From the NCBI GenBank assembly GCA_963678675.1, contig OY783199.1:7509501-7573500 (forward strand): a stretch of DNA of 64,000 nucleotides, in the 5' to 3' direction. A program made the position numbers and the translations under genes. The notes beneath the pieces were generated by a model. That model was not told the DNA's origin and made no database searches. It saw nothing but the letters and a program-made list of their open reading frames with translations. This DNA comes from Xiphydria camelus (taxonomy: Eukaryota > Arthropoda > Insecta > Hymenoptera > Xiphydriidae). Shown piece after piece: positions 12,573 through 23,845 of the stretch (positions within the stretch are counted from its first letter, which is position 1; the number at the start of each line of letters is the position of its first letter).

Positions 12573-13037
12573 TAGCCGGTCTCTCGTGGACACGCCCGTA
12601 CGTTATCCGTAACGTCGCAATTCCTCGTCCGGAAACTCGGAGAACGTGGTATTTGGTGAATCAACGACGCGCGCACAGCGAACGCTCGATTTAATATTTT
12701 TCTTGGCGGGGTGAGAAGTAAGCGCCCCTATATAGCCGCAGTCGGAGAAGTCGAAGAGCCGAAGGCGGTTGAGTGTGCGCTAGGTATATATAGATATACA
12801 TATACCTATAACTCGCGAGTAATCCTAGGTGCACCGGCTCTCACGTGCGCGCTTATTACCGTGTATTATGTGTACTCACGTACACATATAAGAATTTGTA
12901 CAAGCCCGTTGTTATACTTACGCGAGTCTCCTCTTATATCGTTTTTTCGGCAGTCCAATACAGTCTTCAAGCCGGTACACGTATCGCGCTGTATAAAGAA
13001 ATCTACACACGTTACATTCGTAGTCGAGAAAATGCGC
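12573..13037 (+). other. CpG-rich unassigned stretch
   Basis: GC-rich unique DNA up to the gap. The frame from 12711 runs into the N gap, so its length is artificial, and no domain is recognisable. Confidence 0.35.
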
Positions 13038-13237
13038 NNNNNNNNNNNNNNNNNNNNNNNNNNNNNNNNNNNNNNNNNNNNNNNNNNNNNNNNNNNNNNN
13101 NNNNNNNNNNNNNNNNNNNNNNNNNNNNNNNNNNNNNNNNNNNNNNNNNNNNNNNNNNNNNNNNNNNNNNNNNNNNNNNNNNNNNNNNNNNNNNNNNNNN
13201 NNNNNNNNNNNNNNNNNNNNNNNNNNNNNNNNNNNNN
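13038..13237. other. Assembly gap of 200 N
   Basis: Exactly 200 consecutive N, a conventional gap size rather than a measured one. Any frame spanning it is meaningless. Confidence 0.98.
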
Positions 13238-13567
13238 AATCCGTTCATGACCTTGCGTAACATCTCCAACGGAATGTAGTTTATTTCTTACCAAATTCGC
13301 TCTTTCAAATCTTCTCTGGTTCTAGGAGGGTTTTCTTTAAACACTTTGTACTTGAGGTAAACCCAAAGGAAAAAGTCTGGAGCCGTCAAATCTGGTGAAC
13401 GGGCAGACCATGGAATGTCGCCATTTCTGCTGATGAGACGACCAGGAAAAGCGAGTCTAAGCAAATCCATTGAAACATTGGCAGTATGGCTTGTTGCAAG
13501 ATTTGAAAGAGCGAATTCGGCAAGAAATAAACAACATTCCGTTGGTGATATTACGCAATGTCATGAA
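13238..13567 (-). pseudogene. Tc1/mariner-type (IS630, DDE_3) transposase C-terminal fragment
   Basis: On the minus strand the frame ending at 13288 gives SHTANVSMDLL, FPGRLISRNGDIPW and SPDLTAPDFFLW. These are hallmarks of the C-terminal DDE domain of Tc1-like transposases: the HTAN box after the second catalytic Asp, and the SPDL..DFFLW box carrying the third acidic residue. The N-terminal HTH and first two catalytic residues are absent. Positions 13492-13567 are an inverted copy of 13238-13310, so the fragment is folded back next to the N gap. It is dead and cannot act on its own. Confidence 0.75.
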
Positions 13568-13889
13568 CTAATTCACTCTCAGGCTCCGATAATATGTGGA
13601 AAAACAAGGCCGCCATCAGTCTGACACCATTTTCAAAATATGATTATTTTCCATGTAAAGTAAATTTCCACTAATGTAGTCCTGATTTATGCTAAAATAA
13701 AACAACTTTTTTAACACCTTGACTGCGGTAACAAAAAATTTAGTATCTAAACGGAAGTCGCTGTCGGTCCCCGACGACCGATAACGCAGTCAACGTGTTA
13801 AAATCTATATTTTGGCGATTTTTTAAAATCTTACCATTTCACTGTCTCACCCTGTATCTCCGCCTCTTCTTACTTCAATCCATTAAAAT

Positions 13890-14100
13890 AAATTTTAATT
13901 GGTTCTATCTAATTATTTACCTGCCGTTACCGTGTAGTTTTTTATTCAATAGTTAAAAAATTTATTATTCAGTTCAGAAAATCGCAAGCGATGCACAGCA
14001 TTTCAATTAGTTCTGACAGGCACTAATAATTTCAGCAATATTAGATTTGTCCTACATTGACAGTAAATTCAGACACACAGAGCGGCCCGTTAATTATTCC
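13890..14100. repeat. Diverged direct copy of the 14595-14760 repeat core
   Basis: Shared order of blocks (TTATTCA.T, AAATCGC.AG.G, GAGCAATATTAG-like, GCTGCATTCCGC-like) suggests this is an older copy of the core of the neighbouring foldback. Confidence 0.45.
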
Positions 14101-14400
14101 GCTGAATCCAATACAATACATTACAGTGTCGTATCTATTTTATTTATTGAGTTATTACGAGCTGCATGACACATATGGCGTATTTTAGATTTTTTTACTT
14201 TTAGGAAGTATTAAGTTTTATTTAAGGCACACTAGCTCAGCAGACGTGCTTGCTCAGTAAGAGTTCGACTTTTATTGGATGACATTAAATGTTAACCGAT
14301 AAGGATTGAGTACTGATTGAGCGATTTTTACCCCATGAATCAGTGTACTCTGACTATCAGCTGAAAAATTCCCATGGGCTGTTTTCGAAACTCTCAGGAT

Positions 14401-14975
14401 TGAAAAATGTCCCTTAAGGTGCCTGTCTCCAGGTTTTCTCGTATCTTTAGGGTGGCAGCAGTGCCTCGGACATACGTCCACATAAAGTAAAACCTAATAT
14501 AATTTAAACGATATCTCCATTTCCGAACACTTTTATACACTCAAATTATTTTTTATCAATTCTACACGACCAACGATACATCGTTGTGCAGCGTTTCTTG
14601 TAAATAACCGGCTAAAAAATGTATTATTCAATGATGAAAATCGCGAGGGAACTGACAAACAAATTGACAGCCTTGATACTTTGAGCAATATTAGGTTTCT
14701 TGAGTACTTACGCTAAAATCGGGCTGCACTACGTTCCGCGGAATATCCTCGGGCATGCAGGAAAATTCACTTCACTGTGTTTACATTTTTTTATTAAATG
14801 GTCGTGTAGAATTGATGAAAAATAATTTGAGTGTACAAGAGTGTTCGAAAATGGAGATAACTATCCTTTCAATCATAGGCATTATTTTATTAGGGCGTAT
14901 GTCCAAGGCACTACTACCATCTTTATGATACGAGAAAACCTGGAGACAGGCATCTTAAACCTTTAAAATTTCAAA
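14401..14975. repeat. Foldback element with about 190-bp arms
   Basis: 14401-14593 pairs with 14785-14975. Matched blocks include GCCTGTCTCCAGGTTTTCTC, ACACTCAAATTATTTTT and ATCAATTCTACACGACCA. No coding frame; the 69-codon minus frame at 14272-14481 lies partly in the arm. Confidence 0.75.
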
Positions 14976-15332
14976 TAGAACCTCCTTAGGTCCTCTTCAT
15001 CTCCGTCACCCTACTGAAAATCTGAGAGAGAATAACTGTGTATACCTCTTACGGACCTCGAGGTCCTACGTTTCTCGACTTTTGTCTCTTATGAGCCTCT
15101 ACGTCTTACGAATGTTGGTTATCATGTATACAATCTATATTGAACCTCTAAGTTCTCTCGCTATACAACTGGAAAGTGCATCATAGACACGTAACTCGAC
15201 CCCTATCTTCATTTGACTTCAGTTATCTGGCAACGGATTAACAGGACATATTGCTCTGTCATAAACATCAGAAGTGCATTCAATAATTGTATTTCTTATG
15301 TGTTCTGACGGAATGTATTGTAGTACTGTGTA

Positions 15333-15490
15333 TGATTACGAGAAAGTTAAAAGTAGAACGATATTCTATATAGTGCTATGTAGACCAGAGTGTATGCTAT
15401 TGGCCGAAGGTCCAAGAGCGCCGTACGCTTCTAGAGTCTACACACAACACTACGTAGTATGTCTTCCTATGATCAACTTTCTCGTAATTA
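15333..15490. repeat. Imperfect foldback
   Basis: GATTACGAGAAAGTT pairs with AACTTTCTCGTAATT, and the pairing continues inward imperfectly (ATAGTGCTATGTAGACCAGAG against CTCTAGAGTCTACACACAACAC). Confidence 0.6.
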
Positions 15491-15553
15491 CACGCTTTAT
15501 ATCTCTTTTCTCCGTGTAGGCTGAGGAGGATTGTTAGAGGTTCTAAGTACAAT

Positions 15554-15807
15554 GGGGGTCCAAGAATTTGGGCACCCAGAGATTTAGACATCCCCTACTT
15601 CTGTGCCCTCTCCCGGTTACTCTGTCGGCGTTCAAACGGCGAGCACAATAGTTGGAGCGGCCCACTGCAGCAGACACACTTCTATTCCAAAGATGTCAGC
15701 GTACACTGAGAGTACACCTGCAGTGTCCCCACCATTGAGTCACGCCTACGAGTGCGGGCTTAGAAATGTTGGCAGTCCCGACGATGCCCAAATTCTTGGA
15801 TCCTCAC
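15554..15807. repeat. 254-bp TIR element
   Basis: Inverted ends GGGGGTCCAAGAATTTGGGCA and, reversed, GTGAGGATCCAAGAATTTGG. The + frame through it (from 15603) has no recognisable product. Confidence 0.65.
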
Positions 15808-16711
15808 GGTATTATATGCCCTATTTTGAAACACTAAGTGGAAGAATTGGAAATATCTGCCATTTTGGAGGTGCTAAACAGGGCATAAATTCAATAAAAA
15901 ATCCTCTTTAGATCCCCATGTGTCCTGAATATGGTAGGACTTTGAGGTTTAAAGTAGGGTTTGAATTTTGACTCGGGGCGCATCAATATTCAACAAGGAT
16001 GGTACACATTTATAGAAATGATATAACCGCATGTGAATATGTGATGGAAGTCTGCGTCGAAATGAATACAATTTATAGTCCCATCGAGCCTCGATAGTTC
16101 GTTAACCAGCTGCACGAGTTACTACCCTCCTTATCATCCGTCGTTCGATCTTACACTTTCATTATCTTTCGTGTCTCGTGCGGTTCTTCCCTCTATTCAC
16201 AGGTACGCGTAATAGAGCGTGTCGGGGAGAATACGAAATGGATATACGGATTGCCTGCTTGGCGCGCGCGTGGAGTATATACTCCGCTCGGTCTCTCGAT
16301 CGGGCGGCGCTGGATTGGCGAACAACCGCGCCTGATAGCGGGAAACCTGTGCATCAATCTTGTATTCGCACTTACACACCGTATATCCTGTAGAGGAAGA
16401 TATACTCGCAGTATGCGTGCGTATATATACTTATACGGATTCATCCATATATATATACTCCGTTTCCGACCCTCTGTCTCTCGAAGAGTGCGTGACAAGA
16501 ATATTGTTGACACATCACGGTTGTCGCCCACATACAGATCATATTTGTAGGTGTTCCTTTCGCACTTCGCGCACCTTCCCTCTTCGACCGGATTCGGAGA
16601 AGTTCGGCGATAAAGTGGAAATCATCTTCGTTCCTGGAATCTTTATAAATCCCACACGGTATCGATGATCACAAATGGCAACACTTTCTTCTATTTTATA
16701 TTTTATACTTT
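15808..16711. other. Unassigned, including a CpG-rich block
   Basis: About 16130-16660 is CpG-rich with overlapping open frames on both strands of up to 112 codons. No domain or splice logic was recognised. Confidence 0.35.
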
Positions 16712-17125
16712 TTCTCACTCATGCCCATTTCGAGGCCTTTTCCAGCCTATTTTTAGACCGTAAGATGGCGTTTTTCCCGCGCGACACCGACCGGGAGTCC
16801 GCAGGCTGTCAAAAGATTGCTTACAATTAGTCCAAAGTGGGTCCTTTTTCTAAACTGATAAACGCAACGTGAAATGAGCCGTGTATACTTCTGTTTGTTT
16901 TGTTTTGAGAAATGGGCATTCGTGAGAAAATAGTATCTTATGTCATTCGGCTGAAATCGTCGGATTTTTAAGACTGTGTTTAGGTCGTAGCACGAGGCAT
17001 GGTGAGGGGACGAGGCTTGCCGAAAGCCTCGCACCCTCACCATGCCTCGTGTGTTACGACTTAATTAAACACAGTCTGAAAAAACCTCGGATTGCGGCCT
17101 AATGATATAAGATACTATTCCTTGA
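16712..17125 (-). repeat. Dispersed repeat R1, copy with a long internal hairpin
   Basis: In reverse orientation this matches 42630-43030 along almost its whole length. Shared blocks include CTCCCGGTCGGTGTC, GTTTTGTTTTGAGAAATGG, the pair ACTGTGTTTA / TAAACACAGT and ACCGTAAGATGG. Partial copies lie at 28239-28345 and 45489-45560. About 16968-17084 is a hairpin with arms containing GGCATGGTGAGGGGACGAGGC. The 96-codon minus frame is repeat sequence. Confidence 0.75.
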
Positions 17126-17159
17126 GATCCGGGACCGAGGGGTACGGAATTTGTCAATT

Positions 17160-17361
17160 TCCAATCCAGATAGACAAATGTAGGTACGTAAATTGTACAG
17201 CAACTTTAGATAGCAGGCATTCGCTCATCAAATGTGTCAAGGTTGTGTACTTCTTGAGTCGCCCTTAAGAAAGCATACTTGCGACATCAAATGATTCAAA
17301 AATAATACAAAGAAAATGCTAGACGTGTATTTGATATACGCATAACTTTTTGTAAATATTA
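17160..17361. repeat. Left part of an older repeat split by the mariner
   Basis: This stretch and 18643-18760 are together collinear with about 63620-63830, the right half of the long inverted repeat at the window end. Shared blocks include AAATGCTA.A..TGTATT and TTGCTAAAATAAATA. The mariner at 17362-18642 interrupts it. Confidence 0.65.
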
Positions 17362-18642
17362 GGAGGTTGCATTGAAAGCCGCTGTTCTCCTGTAGATAGC
17401 TCTATGGATTACTTATATCATGCGCAGCGACTAATACTTCTCGTATCACTCAAAGTTATGGACATTTCTCATTAAGATTCAGTCACTAAACTGCCATTTT
17501 TAGTTAATATAAGTCTATGTCTATAACCTGCGAAACTGGAATGCGACAAGTTGTTTTTCGATGTGTACTTCTACACTACTTTGATTTTTTTTTAAAGTGC
17601 TGCTGCAGCTCATCAATTACTTGTGCAAACTTATGCCAAGTCTGTTCCATCAGAAACGGTATGTAGGGACTGGTTTCTTCGCTTCAAAAATGTAAATTGT
17701 GATGTTCACGACAAATAATGGCCAGGTCGAACAAAGAAGTTCGAAGATGAACAACTGCAAGCTCTGTTGGAAGAAAACCCTACTTAAACGCTCTGAGAAT
17801 TGGCTCAACAGCTTGAAGTCGATATGAATCTACAATTTTACGGCATCTACATGCGATGGGAAAGATTGAAAAAGAAGGTAAGTGGTTGCCACATGAATTG
17901 ACCGAAAATGTCATTGCTGATCGTCTGAACATCTCGATTTCTTTGCTTGCAAAGCATAAAAAGAAAAGTTTTTTTATGGCGTATCGTAACCGGTGATGAG
18001 AAATGGATCTATTTCGACAACCCGAAACGCAAAATATAATGGGTTGATCCTGGCCAACCATCAACGTCGATAACAAAACGAAACATCCACGATCACAAAA
18101 CAATGTTTTCAATTTGGTGGGATATGTGGAAGGTGCCGTTTATTATAAGCTGTTGAAACCGAATGAAACAATTACTACCGAACGTTATCAACAACAATTG
18201 GGTCGTTTAAATGATAATCTGATGCAAAAACGACCATCAATTGCATGAAACCGCCGAAAAGTGATTCTTCTTTACGACAACGCTCGGCCTCATGTTGTTT
18301 GAGCCGTGAAAGAAACATCGACAGAGCTTGAATGGGAAGTTCTTCCGCACTCAGCGTATTCTCTAGACTTGGTCCCAAGTGACTATTATTTATTTAGATC
18401 GATGCAACACGGCTTGAAAAATACGCATTTCCATAATTACCAAGAAGTCAAAAATTAGGTTGCTGAGTGTATTAGTTCAAAAAGTAGATAATTCTTCTCG
18501 TCGAGGAATTCAACTTCTGCCAGAAAAGTGGAAAAAAGTTATAGCTTCCGAAGGCAAATACTTCGATTGAAGTATTCACAGATTTTATAACGATATAATG
18601 TTTTTGAAACAAGAAAAAACAACGGCTTTCAGTGCAACCCCC
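17362..18642 (+). pseudogene. mariner transposon with decayed transposase
   Basis: A 1281-bp element with ends GGAGGTTGCATTGAAAGCCG and, reversed, GGGGGTTGCACTGAAAGCCG, flanked by TA at 17360-17361 and 18643-18644. Length, ends and TA duplication are all typical of mariner. The + strand encodes recognisable pieces in several frames: VTGDEKWIYFDN (first catalytic Asp), LYDNARPHVV (second) and YSLDLVPSDYYLFR (third, DD34D spacing class), between WVDPGQPS-type and LLPEKWKK-type boxes. In-frame stops and frameshifts interrupt it from the N-terminal third onward, so it cannot make transposase. It may still be recognised in trans, because both ends look intact. Confidence 0.92.
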
Positions 18643-18752
18643 TAATACTCGTATGTTGCTAAAATAAATACGCGTTGATTAATTTAAATCACAGTATAAT
18701 ACAATTTTAACAACTTATTTAAGAACAGTTTTTTTTCTTAAATATCTATTCT

Positions 18753-18836
18753 ATATCTGTACCCCAGGATAAAAGTGTATTAAGTCCAATTTGTAAAAAT
18801 TGGACTTAATACACTTTTATCCTGGGGTACAGATAT
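18753..18836. repeat. Perfect 84-bp hairpin
   Basis: Arms of 40 bp are exactly complementary around a 4-base loop (GTAA); the outer part reads ATCTGTACCCCAGGATAAAA. No mismatch was seen, so the inversion is recent or maintained. Confidence 0.88.
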
Positions 18837-18889
18837 ATAATCTATTATATAATACTATTTTTTTTCTGTGTGTACATTTGTTACCTTAG

Positions 18890-19400
18890 TTGTTTTTAGA
18901 TCATGGCATGATCTAAATTTGTATCATTTACAAGTTACATTTGTAATAAATGATTTCTGTTAATTTAGCATGAAAATCAAGAAAATTTAAAGCAGCTTTA
19001 ACTTGACACATGTCGTGACTCGGAAATGTCTGACTGGGGATATGGATGATCTTCATGTCGTTCCTTAGATAGACTTGTATGATCATGACGACATTCATGC
19101 AAACTATAATATAATAATTAATCGTCTTAAAGTTTCCGTTTGCTTTGTCGCATGAATTAAAAAAAAACTATCCTTAAATTGTTAAATTTGCATTATAGTG
19201 TGATTCTCATTAATTGCTGTAGTTATTATAGCAACATATTAATGAAACATTGTACTTAACAAGTTTAGTATTTTATTCGTATTATTTTGAAATCATTAAA
19301 TTTCAGAAAAAACTTGTTTAATGACAGCTCATAAAACACATAACCTCGATGCATTTGATAAGCCGATACTACCTGAAGTTACTGTACAGTTAATGAATAT
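18890..19400. repeat. Dispersed AT-rich repeats
   Basis: 18890-19045 matches 7015-7225. 19080-19400 matches 63036-63200 and 43370-43460 (shared blocks TTTACGTTTATTTTGCCGCAT-like and ATAGTGTGATTC..ATTAA). No coding sequence. Confidence 0.55.
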
Positions 19401-19988
19401 TTGTCTATTTGGGTAGTTATTTCATTTAGAATTTATTCCAGCTTGAGTGTGAAATATTAAGATTTATCTTTGGAGACGAACCAATCTGAATTTCCAGTCT
19501 CGAATATTAATCGAAACTTATTCCGTCGAGCTTGTTCGCGTTAGACGAACTAAAAGCCATCGTGTACTTAACATCGACAAAGTCCCCGGCACACCAGAAA
19601 CAGATACTGTACAGCTCGTTCCGGCATCGCGGAACCGCGCGCGACGCTAGTTTGCAATCGCACCAAGGGAGTTGTTTTCGAGTTCGCTGAAACTAATTTT
19701 CATATAAGAGTAGAGCCGACTTGTACACGACTTATCGAAGTTTGGATTGTCGAAAGGCTTCGTTGCTTTGGCGTGCGACAATTTTCGCATACAGCATTCG
19801 ACGAATAGGTAGGTATACCTTTCCTATAGGAAAGTATGACGCACGTAGGAAGGAGAAATGCGCAAACGCGATATATTTGATCATTTTGAAGTCAAAACCA
19901 AAATTAATAAGTGGAATAAATTAATGGAATTAATAAATTAATAAAATTAATCCATTAATTAATTATTCCATTTATTAATTAATGGAAT

Positions 19989-20188
19989 TTTTACTGCTTG
20001 ATCCAATAGCGCCGAGACTCGAGCTAATTTTCAAAAAATTATACAGAGAAGACATTTCTGTTTACTGTTTACAATTGTACGCGCTGAAAAAAATTGTACA
20101 AATTACAATTTGACTAGCATACACTACGATTCAACCGATATAAATTCCTTTGCAAACACAGATATTATATACAATACATCCAAATTAG
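19989..20188. repeat. Truncated sister copy of the 20189-21371 element
   Basis: It starts TTTTTACTGCTTGATCCAAT and runs collinearly with the outer part of the next element, including AATTTGACTAGCATACACTA. It lacks the terminal TACACGGAAAAA. Confidence 0.6.
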
Positions 20189-21371
20189 TACACGGAAAAA
20201 GAACCAGCAATTTTTACTGCTTGATCCAATATTGCTGAGACTCGAGTTCATTTTCAAGAATGTACACAGAGAAGACATTTCCATTTACAGTTTACAATTG
20301 AGGACAAAAACGAGGCAGCTGTATTGTTAGACATTTTTCAAGAGGAACAAAAAAACGTGTTTTAAAATTCAAATTATTTTTTTTCCTTGGTTGGTACTGT
20401 AAAAGTGGTTAACATGTTGGGTAGGAGTACAGTGATAGGTAAAACAATATTTTAAAGACCTGCAGTTTTGTGAAAAACTAAAAAACGTTTTGCACAGCTA
20501 CCTCATTTTTACCACCGAAACTGCGACAAAAGATTTTTTTTATTGATGATAGTAATAAATATGAAGTTTCCTATCTAATAAAATCCAGCACGATATAATG
20601 GAAAGTCGTGGTCACCTATTACCATTGGTTAGTTGATAATCGATATCGATAATCGAAAGTCGTGGTCACCTATCCCCATTGGTTAGTTGATAATCGATAT
20701 CGATATAGTATTCGATAGTTAAAGCGGGGAAATTCAATTTGATAAAATTAGTGTTGAAGTAAATGTAAATGTCGTTATGAAATACGTTTTAGGCGCGCGC
20801 TTGCGCGTGCAAATGGTCTAGTAATTAAACAACTAAAAACTAAACTAAAAACAAACTTTGATGTCCACTGAACATAACTGAGGCATCTGACATATCCCTC
20901 GTTTATGTAACCAACAATATATGAGGATATCTGCACAGTTGCCTTGTTATTGCACCAAATATTTCGTAGTAAATAGAGAAGGTAGCTACACAAAATTGTG
21001 GATAACCGAAATCAAGTAAGGTAGATGTTTCATTTTTGACCCAAACGACAATATTAATATACTTTACCGATTCGTGCATATAATTCTCCATTTGGCCAAA
21101 AAGTGAAGATACCTCATTTTTGCTGCAATGTCTTCAATTGTAGACGCTGAAAGAAATTGCACAAATTACAGTTTGACTAGCATATACTACGATTCAACTG
21201 ATAAAAATTTCGATACAAACAGATATTATATATAATTAAATGAGTATCTGTACTGTTGTAAACAGTAAATAGAAATGTGTCGTCCGTACATTTCTTTGAA
21301 AATGAGCTCAAGTCTCAGTAGATACTGCTGAATGAATCAGGAAAAATTGCTGGTTTCTTTTTTTCCGTGTA
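20189..21371. mobile_element. 1.18-kb TIR element with TACACGGAAAAA ends
   Basis: Left end TACACGGAAAAAGAACCAGC; right end, reversed, TACACGGAAAAAAAGAAACC. The arms continue inward through TGCTGAGACTCGAGTTCATTTTC-like sequence and a matching AAATGTCTTC-like block. The core carries a 54-bp tandem duplication and minus-strand open frames of 62 and 72 codons without recognisable domains. No transposase was recognised, so this is probably non-autonomous. Confidence 0.65.
20601..20708 (+). repeat. 54-bp tandem duplication
   Basis: Two copies of a unit starting GAAAGTCGTGGTCACCTAT and ending in GATAATCGATATCGATA. They differ at a few bases. Confidence 0.85.
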
Positions 21372-22089
21372 GATTCCCTCTCTTCTCAACTTTCATTCCC
21401 CATTATACATTTCATATCATCTTCCAATGTTAAGTTAGCAACGCATAAAAATGTTTGGAAAAAAGAACCAGTTAAAGATGGAACCTCCTGAAATTGTCGG
21501 TCCTACAGGATTTAACAGTACGTGACTTCACGCTCCCGCAAGTATCGCGTTGCGAATACTATGTAGCGACGTGTCCACGCCCCCGCGAAGGCGAACGTTG
21601 AATTGAAATTTATGTTTCGCGCCGCTGTGGATTTGTATAGTCATAGAAATGAAGATAATCTCTTTTGGCGACCTAATTCTCGCGCGCGTCTGCCTATCTA
21701 TATTTGCGCGCACGATGGAAGGGTGGAATGTCTCGCGCGAATACGAAGAAGAATCCCGAGGTGTTGGATTGGGAGGGGTGAGTCGTTGGTTACGCTCCGC
21801 GGAGCGCCGATGCCGGGTATAGGTGCGGCGCGGATGCGCGAGTGCGAATGACATGGCCTTGTGTGCGCTGGGACACGTTTTGCCAATAAGAAGGTAATAT
21901 TCCAAGCGGAAGACGTCGGTGAGCACGCCGGGCACGCCGACACCGCAGCTACCGATAAATTGGATTTTCCGGAAAACCGGAAAGCTCGGCCATTCCGTGG
22001 TTTACCAGCAGGCACACTCGGACCTGCGGTGAGTCTTTGCCGCGACGAGGGAGTGGAACTTACCATTCCGATCGTCTTCGAACGCTGTT
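21372..22089. other. CpG-rich unassigned block
   Basis: From about 21530 the sequence is CpG-rich, with open frames on both strands overlapping one another (135 codons on -, 82 and 76 on +). There are no recognisable domains. The openness is compositional. Confidence 0.35.
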
Positions 22090-22207
22090 AACTCGTTACC
22101 TGTGAACTTTTTGGGAAGTTGGTATGATACTTTTTCGAAGATCACATTTCGATCGAAAAAATAGTTCTATACCATCATATGCTAAAAGTCCACAGGTAAC
22201 GAGATAA
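22090..22207. repeat. Small TIR element
   Basis: Inverted ends ACTCGTTACCTGTGAACTTTT and, reversed, TCTCGTTACCTGTGGACTTTT, with a second matched block GGTATGATACTTTTTCGA / TATAGAACTATTTTTTCGA inside. Confidence 0.7.
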
Positions 22208-23512
22208 TCGCGATTGAAGCCAATCGGGCTCTACCTACTAATATCCTCTATACACGCTGAGAAGAAGTATCCGTTGACTCAACTGAATATGAGTTAAGCT
22301 AACCACACCGCGATGTTAAATACGCGGAACCTAAATGCGAAGTTATAGTAGCAGGTTGCAGTTGAATTATGTTTTTTCGTGAATCTCATCTGTGGTTGAG
22401 ATAATTTGTTCAAGGACTTAGATGACCTCATTGAAGCATTGGATTGATAACTAACTGAATATTATAGTTAATTCCATTACCCAAACGTTGTTTTAATATT
22501 TACACACTTGAGGCAACCGTATCAGTATGTATTTATGTTAATTAAACAAGTCAACTATGCTGTACAGTTGGGTCTAGTATTAACTTAGTTTCATCGACCT
22601 CCATTTAGACATATTGAGCAAAATTCAATTAGATTGAATACAAATCCTTTGACCACATGCTGCAGCTGCAAACACGACAATTCTTCTTTCAGTGCATCCT
22701 ACATATAAAACGAAAGATACGTACCACTCAATTCAAATCACGTTTATAAGCCGAGCAAAGTGCGTGACGTTTGCGAGATATCACATGCCTATACGCATAT
22801 AGCGTCACGTAATGTACCACGGATACGTATATATATATATATATGTAGCTAATATATAACCGTACACGTGCAGAGAAACTCGCAGACGTAGCCGAACGAG
22901 AATGCGAGAGAGCATTGTACCTCGCGAGAAACGAGAAGATTTCGTAGCCGGGTGCCTGATGCATGCGAACGGTGCCGACACGAAGAGCGTGACAGGATTT
23001 TCATAAAAGCCCGAAGAGGGCTACGGAAGAGTCGGCGGAGGATTTAGAGACATGGGGAGATGGGAAAAGAAGCGGATGGAGATACTCACCGTTATATCTC
23101 GTACCTACCGATAAGAACCACTACAGTTTTTCATCGAAAGGGAGAGTCCGCCACCCCTTTGCTCCGCGCACAGGCATAGCATCCGCGGCCCTCTTCGCCG
23201 TCGTATTAATCCCGGCTAGTCCCACGGGCGGAAGTTTGAGCGAGCGGATCTCCCGAGAGGCGCGAACGCATTGAATTATCGCCAGATATTAACGACCGCG
23301 ATTTCCATATCCGCATCAAATTATACTCTACCGCATTTCCATTCTCTTGTTTATCAAATTGATTTCGTCGAATATCCGCCGGCGATAGTAACCGCCGTAT
23401 TGGCTATTAATCAATACCTATTTGGAGTTTAATCGATTGGAAACAAACCCGTTAGCCCTGTCGATAATTTCGCGGATTTCACATTTGTCTTATTTTTCTT
23501 TCCGTAGAATCG
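22208..23512. other. Unassigned DNA
   Basis: AT-rich then CpG-rich. A short TA microsatellite lies at about 22828-22845. No coding exon was recognised. Confidence 0.35.
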
Positions 23513-23845
23513 CAGTTGAAAATTTTTTTGTTGGACTCGATCCACTTATTTCTGTATATTAAAATCAACTGATTTTTTTGTATTAATTTAATATTCTTTG
23601 TATTAATTTTAACATAAAAGATGTCGAATTAATACGAAGAATCGATTGATTTTAACACACAGAAATAGGTGGATCGATTACAACACAAGATTTCAAAAGA
23701 ACGAACTGATTTTTGTGTTAATTTAGCACTCTCTTTGTGTTAATTATCACACAAAAGATGTTGAATTAACACGAAAAATCGGTTAATTTTAACGTGTAGG
23801 AATAGATAGACCGACTCCAACACAAAATTTCCAACCGTGTAAAAA
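23513..23845. repeat. Repeat made of two palindromic units
   Basis: Two similar inverted units in tandem, each bounded by a TAGACCGA- or GATCGA-like stretch and containing TTGTATTAATT / AATTAACAC motifs. Outer ends are CAGTTGAAAATTTTTTTGTT and, reversed, CACGGTTGGAAATTTTGTGTT. A single unit of the same family is at 41030-41210. Confidence 0.6.

Noticed and set aside
12711..13294. Open frames spanning the N gap
   Set aside because: Their length comes from unknown bases; no supported peptide remains after removing them.
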